Shown in pieces: positions 37,182 through 45,687 of a DNA stretch of 49,716 nucleotides (within the stretch, counting starts at the first letter, position 1; the number at the start of each line of letters is the position of its first letter). The notes under the pieces were generated by a model that was given only the letters and a program-made list of their open reading frames with translations, made no database searches and had not been told where the DNA came from. Made by a program: the position numbers and the translations under genes. The stretch spans positions 1-49,716 of the forward strand of contig NZ_JAOZVR010000075.1 in NCBI RefSeq assembly GCF_025869515.1, written 5' to 3'. The stretch comes from Ferrovibrio sp. (GTDB lineage: Bacteria > Pseudomonadota > Alphaproteobacteria > Ferrovibrionales > Ferrovibrionaceae).

Positions 37182-38393
37182 TTACGCCAGGGCCTTCTTC
37201 ATATTCTCGTCGATCTTGTCGAGGAACTTCTGGGTGGTCAGCCAGGGCTGGTCCTTCGAGATCAGCACCGCCAGATCCTTGGTCATGAAGCCGGCTTCCA
37301 CGGTGGAGACGCAGACCTTCTCCAGCGTATGGGCGAACTTGTCCAGATCGGCATTGCCATCCAGCTTGGCGCGATGCATCAGGCCGCGCGTCCAGGCGAA
37401 GATCGAGGCGATCGGATTGGTCGAGGTCTCGCGACCGGCCTGGTGTTCGCGATAGTGGCGCGTCACCGTGCCATGGGCGGCCTCGGCTTCCACCACCTTG
37501 CCGTCCGGGGTCATCAGCACGCTGGTCATCAGACCCAGCGAACCGAAGCCCTGCGCCACCACGTCGGACTGCACGTCGCCGTCGTAGTTCTTGCAGGCCC
37601 AGACGAACTTGCCCGACCACTTGATGGCGCAGGCCACCATGTCGTCGATCAGGCGGTGTTCGTAGGTGATGCCGGCGGCCTTGAACTTGGCGACGAATTC
37701 CTGCTGGTAGACTTCCTCGAACAGATCCTTGAAGCGGCCGTCATAGGCCTTGAGGATGGTGTTCTTGGTCGACAGGTACAGCGGCCAGCCGCGCACCAGC
37801 GAGTAGTTCATGCTGGCGCGGGCGAAGTCGCGGATCGAATCGTCGAGATTGTACATCGCCATGGCGACGCCGCTGCCGGGAGCCTTGAAGACTTCCTTCT
37901 CGATGATCTTGCCGTCCTCGCCGACGAACTTGATGGTCAGCGTGCCCTTGCCGGGGAAGCGGAAATCGGTGGCGCGATACTGGTCGCCGAAGGCATGGCG
38001 GCCGACCACGATCGGGTCGTTCCAGTGCGGCACCAGGCGCGGCACGTTCTTGCAGATGATCGGCTCGCGGAAGATCGTGCCGCCGAGGATGTTGCGGATC
38101 GTGCCGTTCGGCGACTTCCACATTTCCTTCAGCTTGAACTCGGTCACGCGCTGCTCGTCCGGCGTGATGGTGGCGCATTTCACGCCGACGCCGTGCTTCA
38201 GGATCGCATGGGCGCTGTCGATGGTGACCTGGTCGTTGGTCTGGTCGCGGTATTCGACGCCGAGATCGTAGTAGAGCAGATCCACATCCAGATACGGCAG
38301 GATCAGCTTCTCCTTGATGAACTTCCAGATGATGCGGGTCATCTCGTCGCCGTCGAGTTCGACGACCGGATTCTTGACCTTGATCTTCGCCAT
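37182..38393 (-). CDS. icd: NADP-dependent isocitrate dehydrogenase
   Basis: The 403-residue enzyme oxidises isocitrate to 2-oxoglutarate in the TCA cycle. It belongs to the homodimeric, eukaryote-like subfamily. Signatures are [17 protein letters not shown] at the start, [23 protein letters not shown], the substrate loop [20 protein letters not shown] and [15 protein letters not shown] with the NADP-binding residues. ATG at 38393 has GGAGGA 7 nt upstream. An in-frame ATG at 38414 is less likely. Confidence 0.97.
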   Translation of the reverse strand: MAKIKVKNPVVELDGDEMTRIIWKFIKEKLILPYLDVDLLYYDLGVEYRDQTNDQVTIDSAHAILKHGVGVKCATITPDEQRVTEFKLKEMWKSPNGTIRNILGGTIFREPIICKNVPRLVPHWNDPIVVGRHAFGDQYRATDFRFPGKGTLTIKFVGEDGKIIEKEVFKAPGSGVAMAMYNLDDSIRDFARASMNYSLVRGWPLYLSTKNTILKAYDGRFKDLFEEVYQQEFVAKFKAAGITYEHRLIDDMVACAIKWSGKFVWACKNYDGDVQSDVVAQGFGSLGLMTSVLMTPDGKVVEAEAAHGTVTRHYREHQAGRETSTNPIASIFAWTRGLMHRAKLDGNADLDKFAHTLEKVCVSTVEAGFMTKDLAVLISKDQPWLTTQKFLDKIDENMKKALA

Positions 38394-38585
38394 AAATGGC
38401 TCCTCCACAGTCACGGGTTTACATATTTCAACAATGGCCCGGACCCTAGCAAAGCCCGCCCGGCCGGCAAAGCCCTTGGGGGCGCCGGGCCGGGTGGATT
38501 TAAACTCTAGGCGGGGCGAGAAAAGATCAAATCCGCCAGCTTGTTGCCGGCCGGCGGGGGAACGGGCGGGAGAGGCGCCGGCGGG

Positions 38586-39170
38586 TCAGATCTTGCTGGT
38601 CCGGGGTGCGTGTTCCGGCGGCGGCTCGGCCAGCAGGGCGGTGATCACCGCCTCGGCGTCTTCCACCACCGTATACAGCGAGGTGGCGCTGCGGCGGGCA
38701 AAGCCGCGCTCGATCACGGTCTCGATCAGCGCCATCAGCGGATGCCAGTAGTCTTCGGTGTTGAGCACCAGCACCGGCTTGTCATGCAGCTTGAGCTGCC
38801 GCCAGGTGATCACCTCGAAGAATTCGTCCAGCGTGCCCAGGCCGCCGGGCAGGGCGATGAAGGCATCCGCCATCTCGACCATCATCTTCTTGCGGGTGTG
38901 CATGCTGTCGACCACATGCAGCTCGGTCAGGCCGGTATGGCCGACTTCCCAGTCGTGCAGATGGTTGGGGATGATGCCGACCACCTCGCCGCCGGATTTC
39001 ATGACCGCATCGGCCACCACGCCCATCAGGCCGATGCGACCGCCGCCATAGATCAGGCGGATGCCGTTCTCGGCCAGGCGCTGGCCCAGAATCTGGGCCT
39101 GGGCGGTGTAAATCTGGCTCTCGCCGAGGCTCGAGCCGCAATAGACGCAGACGGAGCGAATGGCGGTCAT
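38586..39170 (-). CDS. LOG-family cytokinin-type nucleoside 5'-monophosphate phosphoribohydrolase
   Basis: A 194-residue TIGR00730/LOG protein. It opens with SVCVYCGSSLG and has a Rossmann-like fold with GGGRIGLMGVVADA and the catalytic signature PGGLGTLDEFFEVITW (PGGxGTxxE). Plant and bacterial LOG enzymes release the free base from N6-modified AMP; the natural substrate in non-plant-associated bacteria is often unclear. It lies upstream of icd on the same strand with a 192-nt gap and is probably a separate unit. Confidence 0.92.
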   Translation of the reverse strand: MTAIRSVCVYCGSSLGESQIYTAQAQILGQRLAENGIRLIYGGGRIGLMGVVADAVMKSGGEVVGIIPNHLHDWEVGHTGLTELHVVDSMHTRKKMMVEMADAFIALPGGLGTLDEFFEVITWRQLKLHDKPVLVLNTEDYWHPLMALIETVIERGFARRSATSLYTVVEDAEAVITALLAEPPPEHAPRTSKI

Positions 39171-39335
39171 ACATCAATCCGGGAAACAGACAGAGGCGGG
39201 GTTTCTTTGGGGTGGGGATGGGTAGCTGATTCCGCCCCGGGATGCCAGTGGAAAAGCCCGACCCGCTGCCACTTCTGGCAGGTACGGCCGCATCGCTAAA
39301 TTTTTCGTGAGGGTTGAACGACTTGTCGTGCGATG

Positions 39336-39355
39336 CCCGGTCGACCGGGTATAGA
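39336..39355 (+). promoter_or_regulatory. palindrome abutting a -10-like box upstream of cytochrome c'
   Basis: CCCGGTCGACCGGG (39336-39349) is a perfect 14-bp palindrome. It directly touches TATAGA (39350-39355), a plausible -10 element about 50 nt before the cytochrome c' start. A repressor or activator bound here would cover the -10/-35 spacer. No good -35 is visible. Confidence 0.45.
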
Positions 39356-39403
39356 TGGAGGGCCCGGTACAGCAGACGGGTTGCAACGAGGGGAAAAATA
39401 CGA

Positions 39404-39850
39404 ATGGCTACGTGGCATAAGGCGGTCCTGGCGGCAGCGCTGGGTCTTGCAGTGGTGTCGGTCGGCGGTCTGGCCTTTGCCCAGGCAGACGCGATCAAGG
39501 CCCGCAAGGACGGTTTCCAGGTGTTCCGCACCTCTGCGGGCGCCATCAAGAAGGTGGTCGACGACAACAGCGCGCCTGCGGGCGCCGTGGCTCCGGCCGA
39601 GGCGATTGCCTCTCAGGCTGCCCGGCAGCTGCAGCACTTCCCGGCCGGCTCCGACAAAGGCGATACCAAGGCCAAGCCGGAAATCTGGGCCAACATGGCC
39701 CAGTTCGAAGGCTATATGAAAGATCTGGAAGCCAAGGCCACGGCTGTGGCCGTCGCCGGCAAGGCTGGCGATGCGGCAGCGCTGAAGACCGCCTTCGGCG
39801 CCATGGGCGCCGCCTGCGGGACCTGCCACAAGGCCTTCCGCATGGATTGA
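39404..39850 (+). CDS. class II cytochrome c' type protein
   Basis: A 148-residue periplasmic haem protein. The signal peptide is residues 1-27 (AALGLAVVSVGGLAFA, cleavage before QAD). The mature part is a four-helix bundle pattern with KARKDGFQVFRTSAGAIKKVV. The single haem motif CGTCHKAFRMD sits at the very C-terminus, the class II arrangement. Cytochromes c' bind NO or act in electron transfer; the role here cannot be told. GAGGGG lies about 10 nt before the ATG. Confidence 0.9.
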   Translation: MATWHKAVLAAALGLAVVSVGGLAFAQADAIKARKDGFQVFRTSAGAIKKVVDDNSAPAGAVAPAEAIASQAARQLQHFPAGSDKGDTKAKPEIWANMAQFEGYMKDLEAKATAVAVAGKAGDAAALKTAFGAMGAACGTCHKAFRMD

Positions 39851-40197
39851 TCCGGCTTGCCGGGTTGCAGAAGAGGCGCGGCTTGTCGGTTATCACCAAT
39901 AACCGCAGAATGCGCACAATTACACGACAGCCGGATCGCGATTAGCGACTCCGGCTGTCAATTTTAGTAATCCTTTCAATATCGCCGCCCCAATGCTTCT
40001 CCGGCGGTCCACTCCGCTGCCAGACCGCCCACCAACGGCACAGTCACCGTCCGGCCCTACCGTCAACCCCTCCACCATGTCGGGTGCCTACCGTTTTAGG
40101 CGACGTCCCTCTCTTACGAGCTGACCCTACCTGTCGACGCGGGCCTGCACTTATAGTTGTCGGCGGCAGGGTAAGGACTTGGGCGGGGTTGTAAGAG
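39851..40197. other. intergenic boundary between chromosomal core and defence-type island
   Basis: This 347-nt gap contains GGTTAT-CACCA-ATAACC (39888-39904) and a larger hairpin (39926-39959). The rest has no credible gene. Base and codon use become less biased from the SIR2 gene onward. No tRNA, integrase or direct repeat marking an attachment site was seen. Confidence 0.5.
39926..39965 (+). terminator. probable terminator of cytochrome c' gene
   Basis: GACAGCCGGA (39926-39935) pairs with TCCGGCTGTC (39950-39959). Within the loop TCGC and GCGA can pair as well, giving a long hairpin. ATTTTAG follows, a weak T-tract. It lies 76 nt after the stop codon. Confidence 0.6.
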
Positions 40198-43100
40198 ATG
40201 CCTGAATTGATTAAGGGCGGGCCGGATTTGCCGGTCGAGCTATTGCGTCTCCACGACGAGGGTAAGGTCGTCTTTTTCTGCGGCGCTGGCGTCTCCATGG
40301 GCACTGGTCTGCCAAGCTTCGCCAAGCTCGTGGACGACGTCTATGAGGCTATTGGGGAGACCCTGACAGCCTATGAGGAATCTCTCCTGAAGGCCGGGCA
40401 GTACGACAAGGTGCTCGGCATCCTTGAGGACCGGATGATCGACGGTTCCATGCGGGAGGCCGTCGCCACGATCCTGAGCAAGCCTTGGGGCGGCCCGCTG
40501 GACGTTCACAAGGACTTGCTGACCCTTTCCAAGGTAAAAGACGGTGGTTTCCATCTGGTAACTACAAACTTCGATGCCCGCTTCGCGGAAACGGGGGACA
40601 TTGACGAGAAGTACATCATGGACGCTCCGAGGCTGCCGCTGCCAAAGCATGGCGTCTGGCGAACCTTGGTACATCTGCATGGTCGCCTCCATCCGACCTG
40701 CACGCTCGACCAGATGGTCCTAACCTCAGCCGACTTCGGACGGGCATATCTGACCGAGCGGTGGGCGTCCCGGTTCATTACCGAGCTGTTCCGCACTTAT
40801 ACCGTCGTCTTTGTCGGTTACAGCCTCGCCGACCCTGTCATGGGCTACATGGTCGATGCCTTGGCTGCCGAGCGTTCGAGAGGGCAGACCTTCCAAAAGG
40901 CGTATGCTTTCGCCCAGTACAAGGGTGGGCCGAAGGCAAGGGACGCGGAGGTCGAGGCCTGGAGGGCGAAGAAAGTTGAGCCGCTACTCTTCGAGGTCAA
41001 AACCCGACGCAAGACAGGCAATCCCTTCGAACTGCTGAGCCGCACTTTGTCAGAATGGGCCAAGATTCAGCGGGACCCATTAGGTTATCGCACGCGAATT
41101 GCCCTGTCCGGCATAAAGAAGCTGACGTCCGGACTTGCCGATCCTGAGGCACAGAAAGTCTGCTGGGCTTTGTCGAATCCGGCAGTTGCCATCGAACTAT
41201 CCAATCTGCTCCCGGTCACAGAGGAGAAGGACTTTCCGGCGATCGCGGCCTGGATGGAAGTTTTTGACCAATACGGATTGCTGTCAATTCTGTCACGCAC
41301 CGAGGTGCCGGGTGCTGGTCCCAAGCCCTCCGCGCAGATTCCTGCAGATCATTTAGTAAGTGTTCGTCGATATATTGCATCATGGGTGGCAAAGCATTGC
41401 CATGTCCCTCAGGTTTTTGGCTGGGTCATCAGCCATGGGCATAGGCTGGATGATAACTTCCGCAATATCGTTCGTTACAGGTTGACGCTAAAGCCTGATG
41501 CAAAGCTCGGCATTCCGCTCACGGACAAGCGGCTCCGACTGCTCTGGACGGTGATGATCTACGATCACCAGAGGCCGATCGACGAGGCGATGACCTGGGA
41601 TCAACTGCATGCAGCAGCCCTGTCGGAAGTCGAGCGTCGAATTATTGAACAGTCATTCCTGGTCGCTCTAAAACCTCGCCTCGTCGTTCGGCCCGGGGAA
41701 TCACTGAGACGAAGGTTTCGTGACGACGTTGAGGGCGAGCTCAGTTCCGGGACCGATTCATTCCAGGTCGCACACCTCGCCCTCGTGCTGAGTGACGAGG
41801 AATACAGATTGCGCCCCAGGCGGTTTAACGACTGGGGCGAATTGCTCGCGCGATATGCGTCGACAATCTCCAACTATTTACAAGCCGCTCTTGAGCTGTT
41901 GCCTGCGGACGAAGAGGGCTATTCAAACCCAATTTATTACCGGCCGTTTTTGGAGGAAAGCGGTCCAAAGCGGATTCGCGACGGTTGGTCCAATCTCATC
42001 GATTTGGCACGTGACAGCTATTTCGCGTTGAAGGAACATTCTCCTGGGAGCGAAGTGGATTTACTCAAGCGATGGGCAGAATCGAAAATCACCACTTTTG
42101 AACGCCTCGCCCTCTATGTGCTGTCGAAAGACCCGATGTCCGACATCGGCCTAGCCCAAGCTATTTTTCTTGGTGACCAGGAGCATCGTCTCTGGTCCTC
42201 CGATCTGAGACGCGAAATCCTCGCGGTGCTCCTTAAAGCCTCACCGCGCATGCCGGAGCCACTGCTCAACGAGATATACGAAGCCATCAAACGTGGCCCA
42301 CCTGCCGACGACCTTGAAGGCATTCCAGCAGACCGGAAAGATGCTCATGCCAGACTGCAAATTGGCATACGGCTTAGGGAGCTGATGCGGGCCGAGAGAA
42401 ACGTGCTTACAGGTACGGACATGTTGCTGGTGCTTAGTATCTCTGGCGGGGGTCAGGATGAACCGGATGACATGGCGCCTGGGTATATCGAACCTGTCAG
42501 CTCCCGTTACAGCGACTTCAGTTCTCGTGACATCCGTGACGCAGATATCGACAAGGAAGCTTTCCGCGACCGGTTTGAACTATTTGTTCGAGATGCTCCT
42601 GTCCGTGCATTCGTGTTTCTCCTGCGGCTATCAGACTATGGAAAAAGTTCAAAGCCGCTTTGGGATAGATTGTTCTGGCATGCCGGAACGCTTGTCCGCG
42701 ACGGAAAATTGCTGAGGCGATTTGAGCGCTGTTTCATTCCTCGGCTGCTGGATGTTCCCGAAGGCTATCTCGGGGGTGCAGGGCATGCCGCGGCTGATTT
42801 TATCGCGGAGCTCTCAAAGCACCCACTTCAGGTACCAGATAATTTCTTTGATTTCTGGATGTGTATCTGGGCGCAGAAGGTGCCGGAGCCAAGTGGAACC
42901 GAAGATATCCTCACGCAAGCCCTGAATAGCGCTTCAGGAAGGTTGGCTGAGGCTGCAACGGAACGTCTTTGGGCGCTGAAGCCAATGCCCGGGTCCGGTT
43001 TCCCCGATGAAGTCGGGAGCTATCTGGCGAAAATCGTTTCCGATCCGCACGCAGTCCTGGCGCGGGCGTACCTGGCCACAAGGCTTTCAAGTTTGTTCGC

Positions 43101-43830
43101 CGTTGACCCTGATTGGACGAGCCAGCACTTTCTCCCCTGGTTCAACGCGAATAGTCCAGAGGCCCTTCAGATGTGGAGTGCCTATTCTTGGGCAGCAAGT
43201 GCAGGCCCGAATCTCTTTTCAGCCATCAAGAATAATTTTCTCGCCGTCCTCGTTCGCTATGTGGAGTTGGGTGAGCAGCGCTCAAATCTAGTCTCGCTTT
43301 TCATTTCCGCGAGCATTGATGCGATTGACGCTATGACCCCGACAGAAATTCGAACTGCCGTCCAGAAATTACCCGAAGAAGGACTGGTCGATATTTTGGG
43401 GCATTTCGAGCAAATCATGCGCGGGACGACAGAGGTAAACAGCAAGACCTGGCGCGAAAAGATTGAACCATGGCTCATTGCTTACTGGCCAAAGGCAGCG
43501 TCTCGGAATACGGCGTCGACTTCGGATGCTATTGTCACGATGATTTCTCGAACGGGCGACGCATTTCCGGAGGCAGCGGCATGGGCAAAAAAATTCCTGC
43601 GCCCGGGCTCGCCGCGCGGGCTCGAAAACCTTGTTGATGACGAGGTTCAGCCAGAATGGGCAGGGGCGTTGCTCGATGTGGTCTTCCGAGCAGCAAATCG
43701 ACAACCGCACAATGAAATTTACTGGACCAAGAGAACAGTTGAGACTGCGCTAAAATACGTGCGCTTGCACCGGCCGGAACTTATGCAGGACCCTCGGTAT
43801 CTGGAACTCAGAACTTTCCACAGCTCGTGA
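40198..43830 (+). CDS. large SIR2-domain protein, putative anti-phage NADase
   Basis: A 1210-residue protein whose first 220 residues form a SIR2-like NAD-binding domain. GAGVS motif at 29-33 (FFCGAGVSMGTGLPS), TTNFD at 122-126, HLHG with probable catalytic His161, and FVGYSLADPVMGYM near 208. The remaining 990 residues are mostly helical with no motif I recognise. Large SIR2 proteins of this layout (DSR1/DSR2 and relatives) deplete NAD+ after sensing phage proteins through the C-terminal part. It stands alone on the plus strand, converging with the PRTase-like gene 14 nt away. Its anti-phage role is inferred. Confidence 0.8.
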   Translation: MPELIKGGPDLPVELLRLHDEGKVVFFCGAGVSMGTGLPSFAKLVDDVYEAIGETLTAYEESLLKAGQYDKVLGILEDRMIDGSMREAVATILSKPWGGPLDVHKDLLTLSKVKDGGFHLVTTNFDARFAETGDIDEKYIMDAPRLPLPKHGVWRTLVHLHGRLHPTCTLDQMVLTSADFGRAYLTERWASRFITELFRTYTVVFVGYSLADPVMGYMVDALAAERSRGQTFQKAYAFAQYKGGPKARDAEVEAWRAKKVEPLLFEVKTRRKTGNPFELLSRTLSEWAKIQRDPLGYRTRIALSGIKKLTSGLADPEAQKVCWALSNPAVAIELSNLLPVTEEKDFPAIAAWMEVFDQYGLLSILSRTEVPGAGPKPSAQIPADHLVSVRRYIASWVAKHCHVPQVFGWVISHGHRLDDNFRNIVRYRLTLKPDAKLGIPLTDKRLRLLWTVMIYDHQRPIDEAMTWDQLHAAALSEVERRIIEQSFLVALKPRLVVRPGESLRRRFRDDVEGELSSGTDSFQVAHLALVLSDEEYRLRPRRFNDWGELLARYASTISNYLQAALELLPADEEGYSNPIYYRPFLEESGPKRIRDGWSNLIDLARDSYFALKEHSPGSEVDLLKRWAESKITTFERLALYVLSKDPMSDIGLAQAIFLGDQEHRLWSSDLRREILAVLLKASPRMPEPLLNEIYEAIKRGPPADDLEGIPADRKDAHARLQIGIRLRELMRAERNVLTGTDMLLVLSISGGGQDEPDDMAPGYIEPVSSRYSDFSSRDIRDADIDKEAFRDRFELFVRDAPVRAFVFLLRLSDYGKSSKPLWDRLFWHAGTLVRDGKLLRRFERCFIPRLLDVPEGYLGGAGHAAADFIAELSKHPLQVPDNFFDFWMCIWAQKVPEPSGTEDILTQALNSASGRLAEAATERLWALKPMPGSGFPDEVGSYLAKIVSDPHAVLARAYLATRLSSLFAVDPDWTSQHFLPWFNANSPEALQMWSAYSWAASAGPNLFSAIKNNFLAVLVRYVELGEQRSNLVSLFISASIDAIDAMTPTEIRTAVQKLPEEGLVDILGHFEQIMRGTTEVNSKTWREKIEPWLIAYWPKAASRNTASTSDAIVTMISRTGDAFPEAAAWAKKFLRPGSPRGLENLVDDEVQPEWAGALLDVVFRAANRQPHNEIYWTKRTVETALKYVRLHRPELMQDPRYLELRTFHSS

Positions 43831-43844
43831 TACTGGAGCTGACC

Positions 43845-44666
43845 TCAACCCTCGTCAGGCAAGATGCGAGGGAACAGGCCCTTCCATTTCGGCTTCCATG
43901 CGTGGATGACCGGGATGGTGTTGTTCGGGGTCTTGTGACTAAGCACCAGTAGCAGGCCGCAATCGCCATAACCCTTTGGCACCTTCTTGTCGGCTTTCAT
44001 GCAGTAAGCGAGCAGCTTCGCCTTTTCATCGGCGTCGAGCAGATTGCAATCATCGTGGAAGATGTTGCCTGTGTGGTCGATCACATGATGGGCAATTACC
44101 TTCAACTCGGTTTCTTCCGCTATCCGGGCCAAGGCGCGCTCCGTTGCCGCGGTCAAAATCAGGAAAGTCCGCGCCTCGCTGGCAATGAGCTCGGAAATCG
44201 TGTCCCAGTATTCGATGACCTGATTGCCGCTGCCCGACACGTCGTCCACGAACACGACCGTGTCTGCTGCCGTGAGCTTTAGCTTCGGTAGCTCGTGGGG
44301 CGTCACGAACATGTCCCGCTGGTTATCGCCGTTTAAGCGATTGGCTTCGGCGAATTTATGCAGCATCGCGTGTCCGCTTTTGGCGCCGCTGTGGGCATAT
44401 CCGCAGAAGTACCACTTGCCTGTTCGGTTGTTCGCATTCTCATGCCAGTCTGGAACCTGTGTCAGGCCAGCCCTGTGTCCGGTATGGATATCGTGGTCGG
44501 AGATGAGCTTCAGGTTATCAAGGATGCGGATGGCGAATCCTTGGTCATCCTCGTCGAAAAGGTTCAACCATGCCGAGATATGCTCACCCGTCGGCTGTCG
44601 TCGATAGATTGCGAATTTGGCAACCCAGGCATCAAGACGAGCCTGGTCCACAACCCCCTGGACCAT
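43845..44666 (-). CDS. PRTase-CE-like phosphoribosyltransferase-fold protein
   Basis: A 273-residue protein with a phosphoribosyltransferase-like core. Residues 137-150, VVFVDDVSGSGNQV, match the PRPP-binding loop (hydrophobic run, two acidic residues, then Gly-rich turn). The upstream HSGAKSGHAMLHKF and downstream FLILTAATERAL fit the fold. This resembles the PRTase-CE group associated with conflict systems; no nucleotide-salvage enzyme has this exact layout. ATG at 44666 has AAGGGG 5 nt upstream and follows the ParB-like stop by 2 nt, so coupling is likely. The in-frame extension to 44756 lies inside the ParB-like gene. Confidence 0.7.
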   Translation of the reverse strand: MVQGVVDQARLDAWVAKFAIYRRQPTGEHISAWLNLFDEDDQGFAIRILDNLKLISDHDIHTGHRAGLTQVPDWHENANNRTGKWYFCGYAHSGAKSGHAMLHKFAEANRLNGDNQRDMFVTPHELPKLKLTAADTVVFVDDVSGSGNQVIEYWDTISELIASEARTFLILTAATERALARIAEETELKVIAHHVIDHTGNIFHDDCNLLDADEKAKLLAYCMKADKKVPKGYGDCGLLLVLSHKTPNNTIPVIHAWKPKWKGLFPRILPDEG

Positions 44667-44668
44667 CG

Positions 44669-45676
44669 TTACCCCTTGCGCTTTTGCGGCTCGCGCCTGT
44701 CGGCTTCCTTGAGCTTTTCTTTGATGGTGTCTCTCAACCGCTCCAAGGCCAACCACAGCTGTTCCTCGCCGTAGAAGTCCATGGCATCGATTTCCGCAAG
44801 TTCCTCGGTCAATCTGGTCACAGTGCGTGTGAGCACTTTTGACTTCTTCTGAACCGCAGCCGCATTGATTTCGAGATGGTCGATCTGCAAGGTATCGTCA
44901 TCCAGGAATTCTTGGAACTTCTTCTGGATGCGCGTGACCTTGTTTGCCTTCGCGGCAGCCGTCAGATGCTGTTTGATGATGCGGAAGTCGGTGATGGCCT
45001 TAATGCCAGAACCCTTGTTCTGATACTTGTCGAGCATCCGGTCGATAGTGCGGCCTTTCTTGAAGCCATCAGCCTTCTTGACGAGCTTGTCTGTGACGAT
45101 CGGATACAGCTCGATGAAGAAGTCGGCCTTGACGCGCGATTCCGGCTCGGGGAACAACATCTGTTCCTGGTACTTCTCATCGTACCAGAGCAGCTTTTTG
45201 CAGCGGACCACGACGGCGACATCCAGGCCGGTCAAAGCGGCAAGCTGTTTATCCCGCTTCTCGTCCAATTCTTCCATCAGCACTTGGAGCTTCAGTGCCG
45301 TCGGCATTAGCTCCCAGTCCTTACGCAGCTTATGAATCTGGAACATCGTCACGATGTTTTGTGCGACCGTGGGTTCACCAACCTCGTTAATCGGCACTTC
45401 CCGCATGCCGAGTTCCTGGGCGCACATCCAGCGGCGCTGACCATCAAGGATTGTATAGTGGTCACTGCCCTTGGCCTTGTAGACCGTAAGGGGCACCAGA
45501 ATGCCCACCTTGCTGATGGACTCCTTCAGCATGTTCATCGGTTCGCGGTCGAACAGGCGACGCGGGTTATGCGGGTTAGCCTTTAGGTCCGCCGTCTTAA
45601 CTGTGTCGACGCCAATCGCTTTCGGCATCTCGCCTAGCGATGTGGGTGTATCGTCACCATCATCGGGGTCCGTCAT
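44669..45676 (-). CDS. ParB/Srx-fold protein
   Basis: A 335-residue protein. Residues 25-110 form a ParB N-terminal domain with NPHNPRRLFD, IGI-like SKVGILVPLTVY and D78-GQRRW. A helix-turn-helix-like part (about 130-165, KQLAALTGLDVAVVVRCKKLL) follows, then a charged helical C-terminal half. ParB domains bind CTP or DNA or act as nucleases. Outside chromosome segregation they occur in mobile and defence loci. No ParA is present, which argues against partition. It lies between the methyltransferase (11 nt upstream) and the PRTase gene. Confidence 0.78.
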   Translation of the reverse strand: MTDPDDGDDTPTSLGEMPKAIGVDTVKTADLKANPHNPRRLFDREPMNMLKESISKVGILVPLTVYKAKGSDHYTILDGQRRWMCAQELGMREVPINEVGEPTVAQNIVTMFQIHKLRKDWELMPTALKLQVLMEELDEKRDKQLAALTGLDVAVVVRCKKLLWYDEKYQEQMLFPEPESRVKADFFIELYPIVTDKLVKKADGFKKGRTIDRMLDKYQNKGSGIKAITDFRIIKQHLTAAAKANKVTRIQKKFQEFLDDDTLQIDHLEINAAAVQKKSKVLTRTVTRLTEELAEIDAMDFYGEEQLWLALERLRDTIKEKLKEADRREPQKRKG

Positions 45677-45687
45677 ATGGTGGCCCT

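Noticed and set aside
44669..45676. Plasmid or chromosome partition ParB
   Set aside because: No ParA, no parS-like site and a defence-type neighbourhood.
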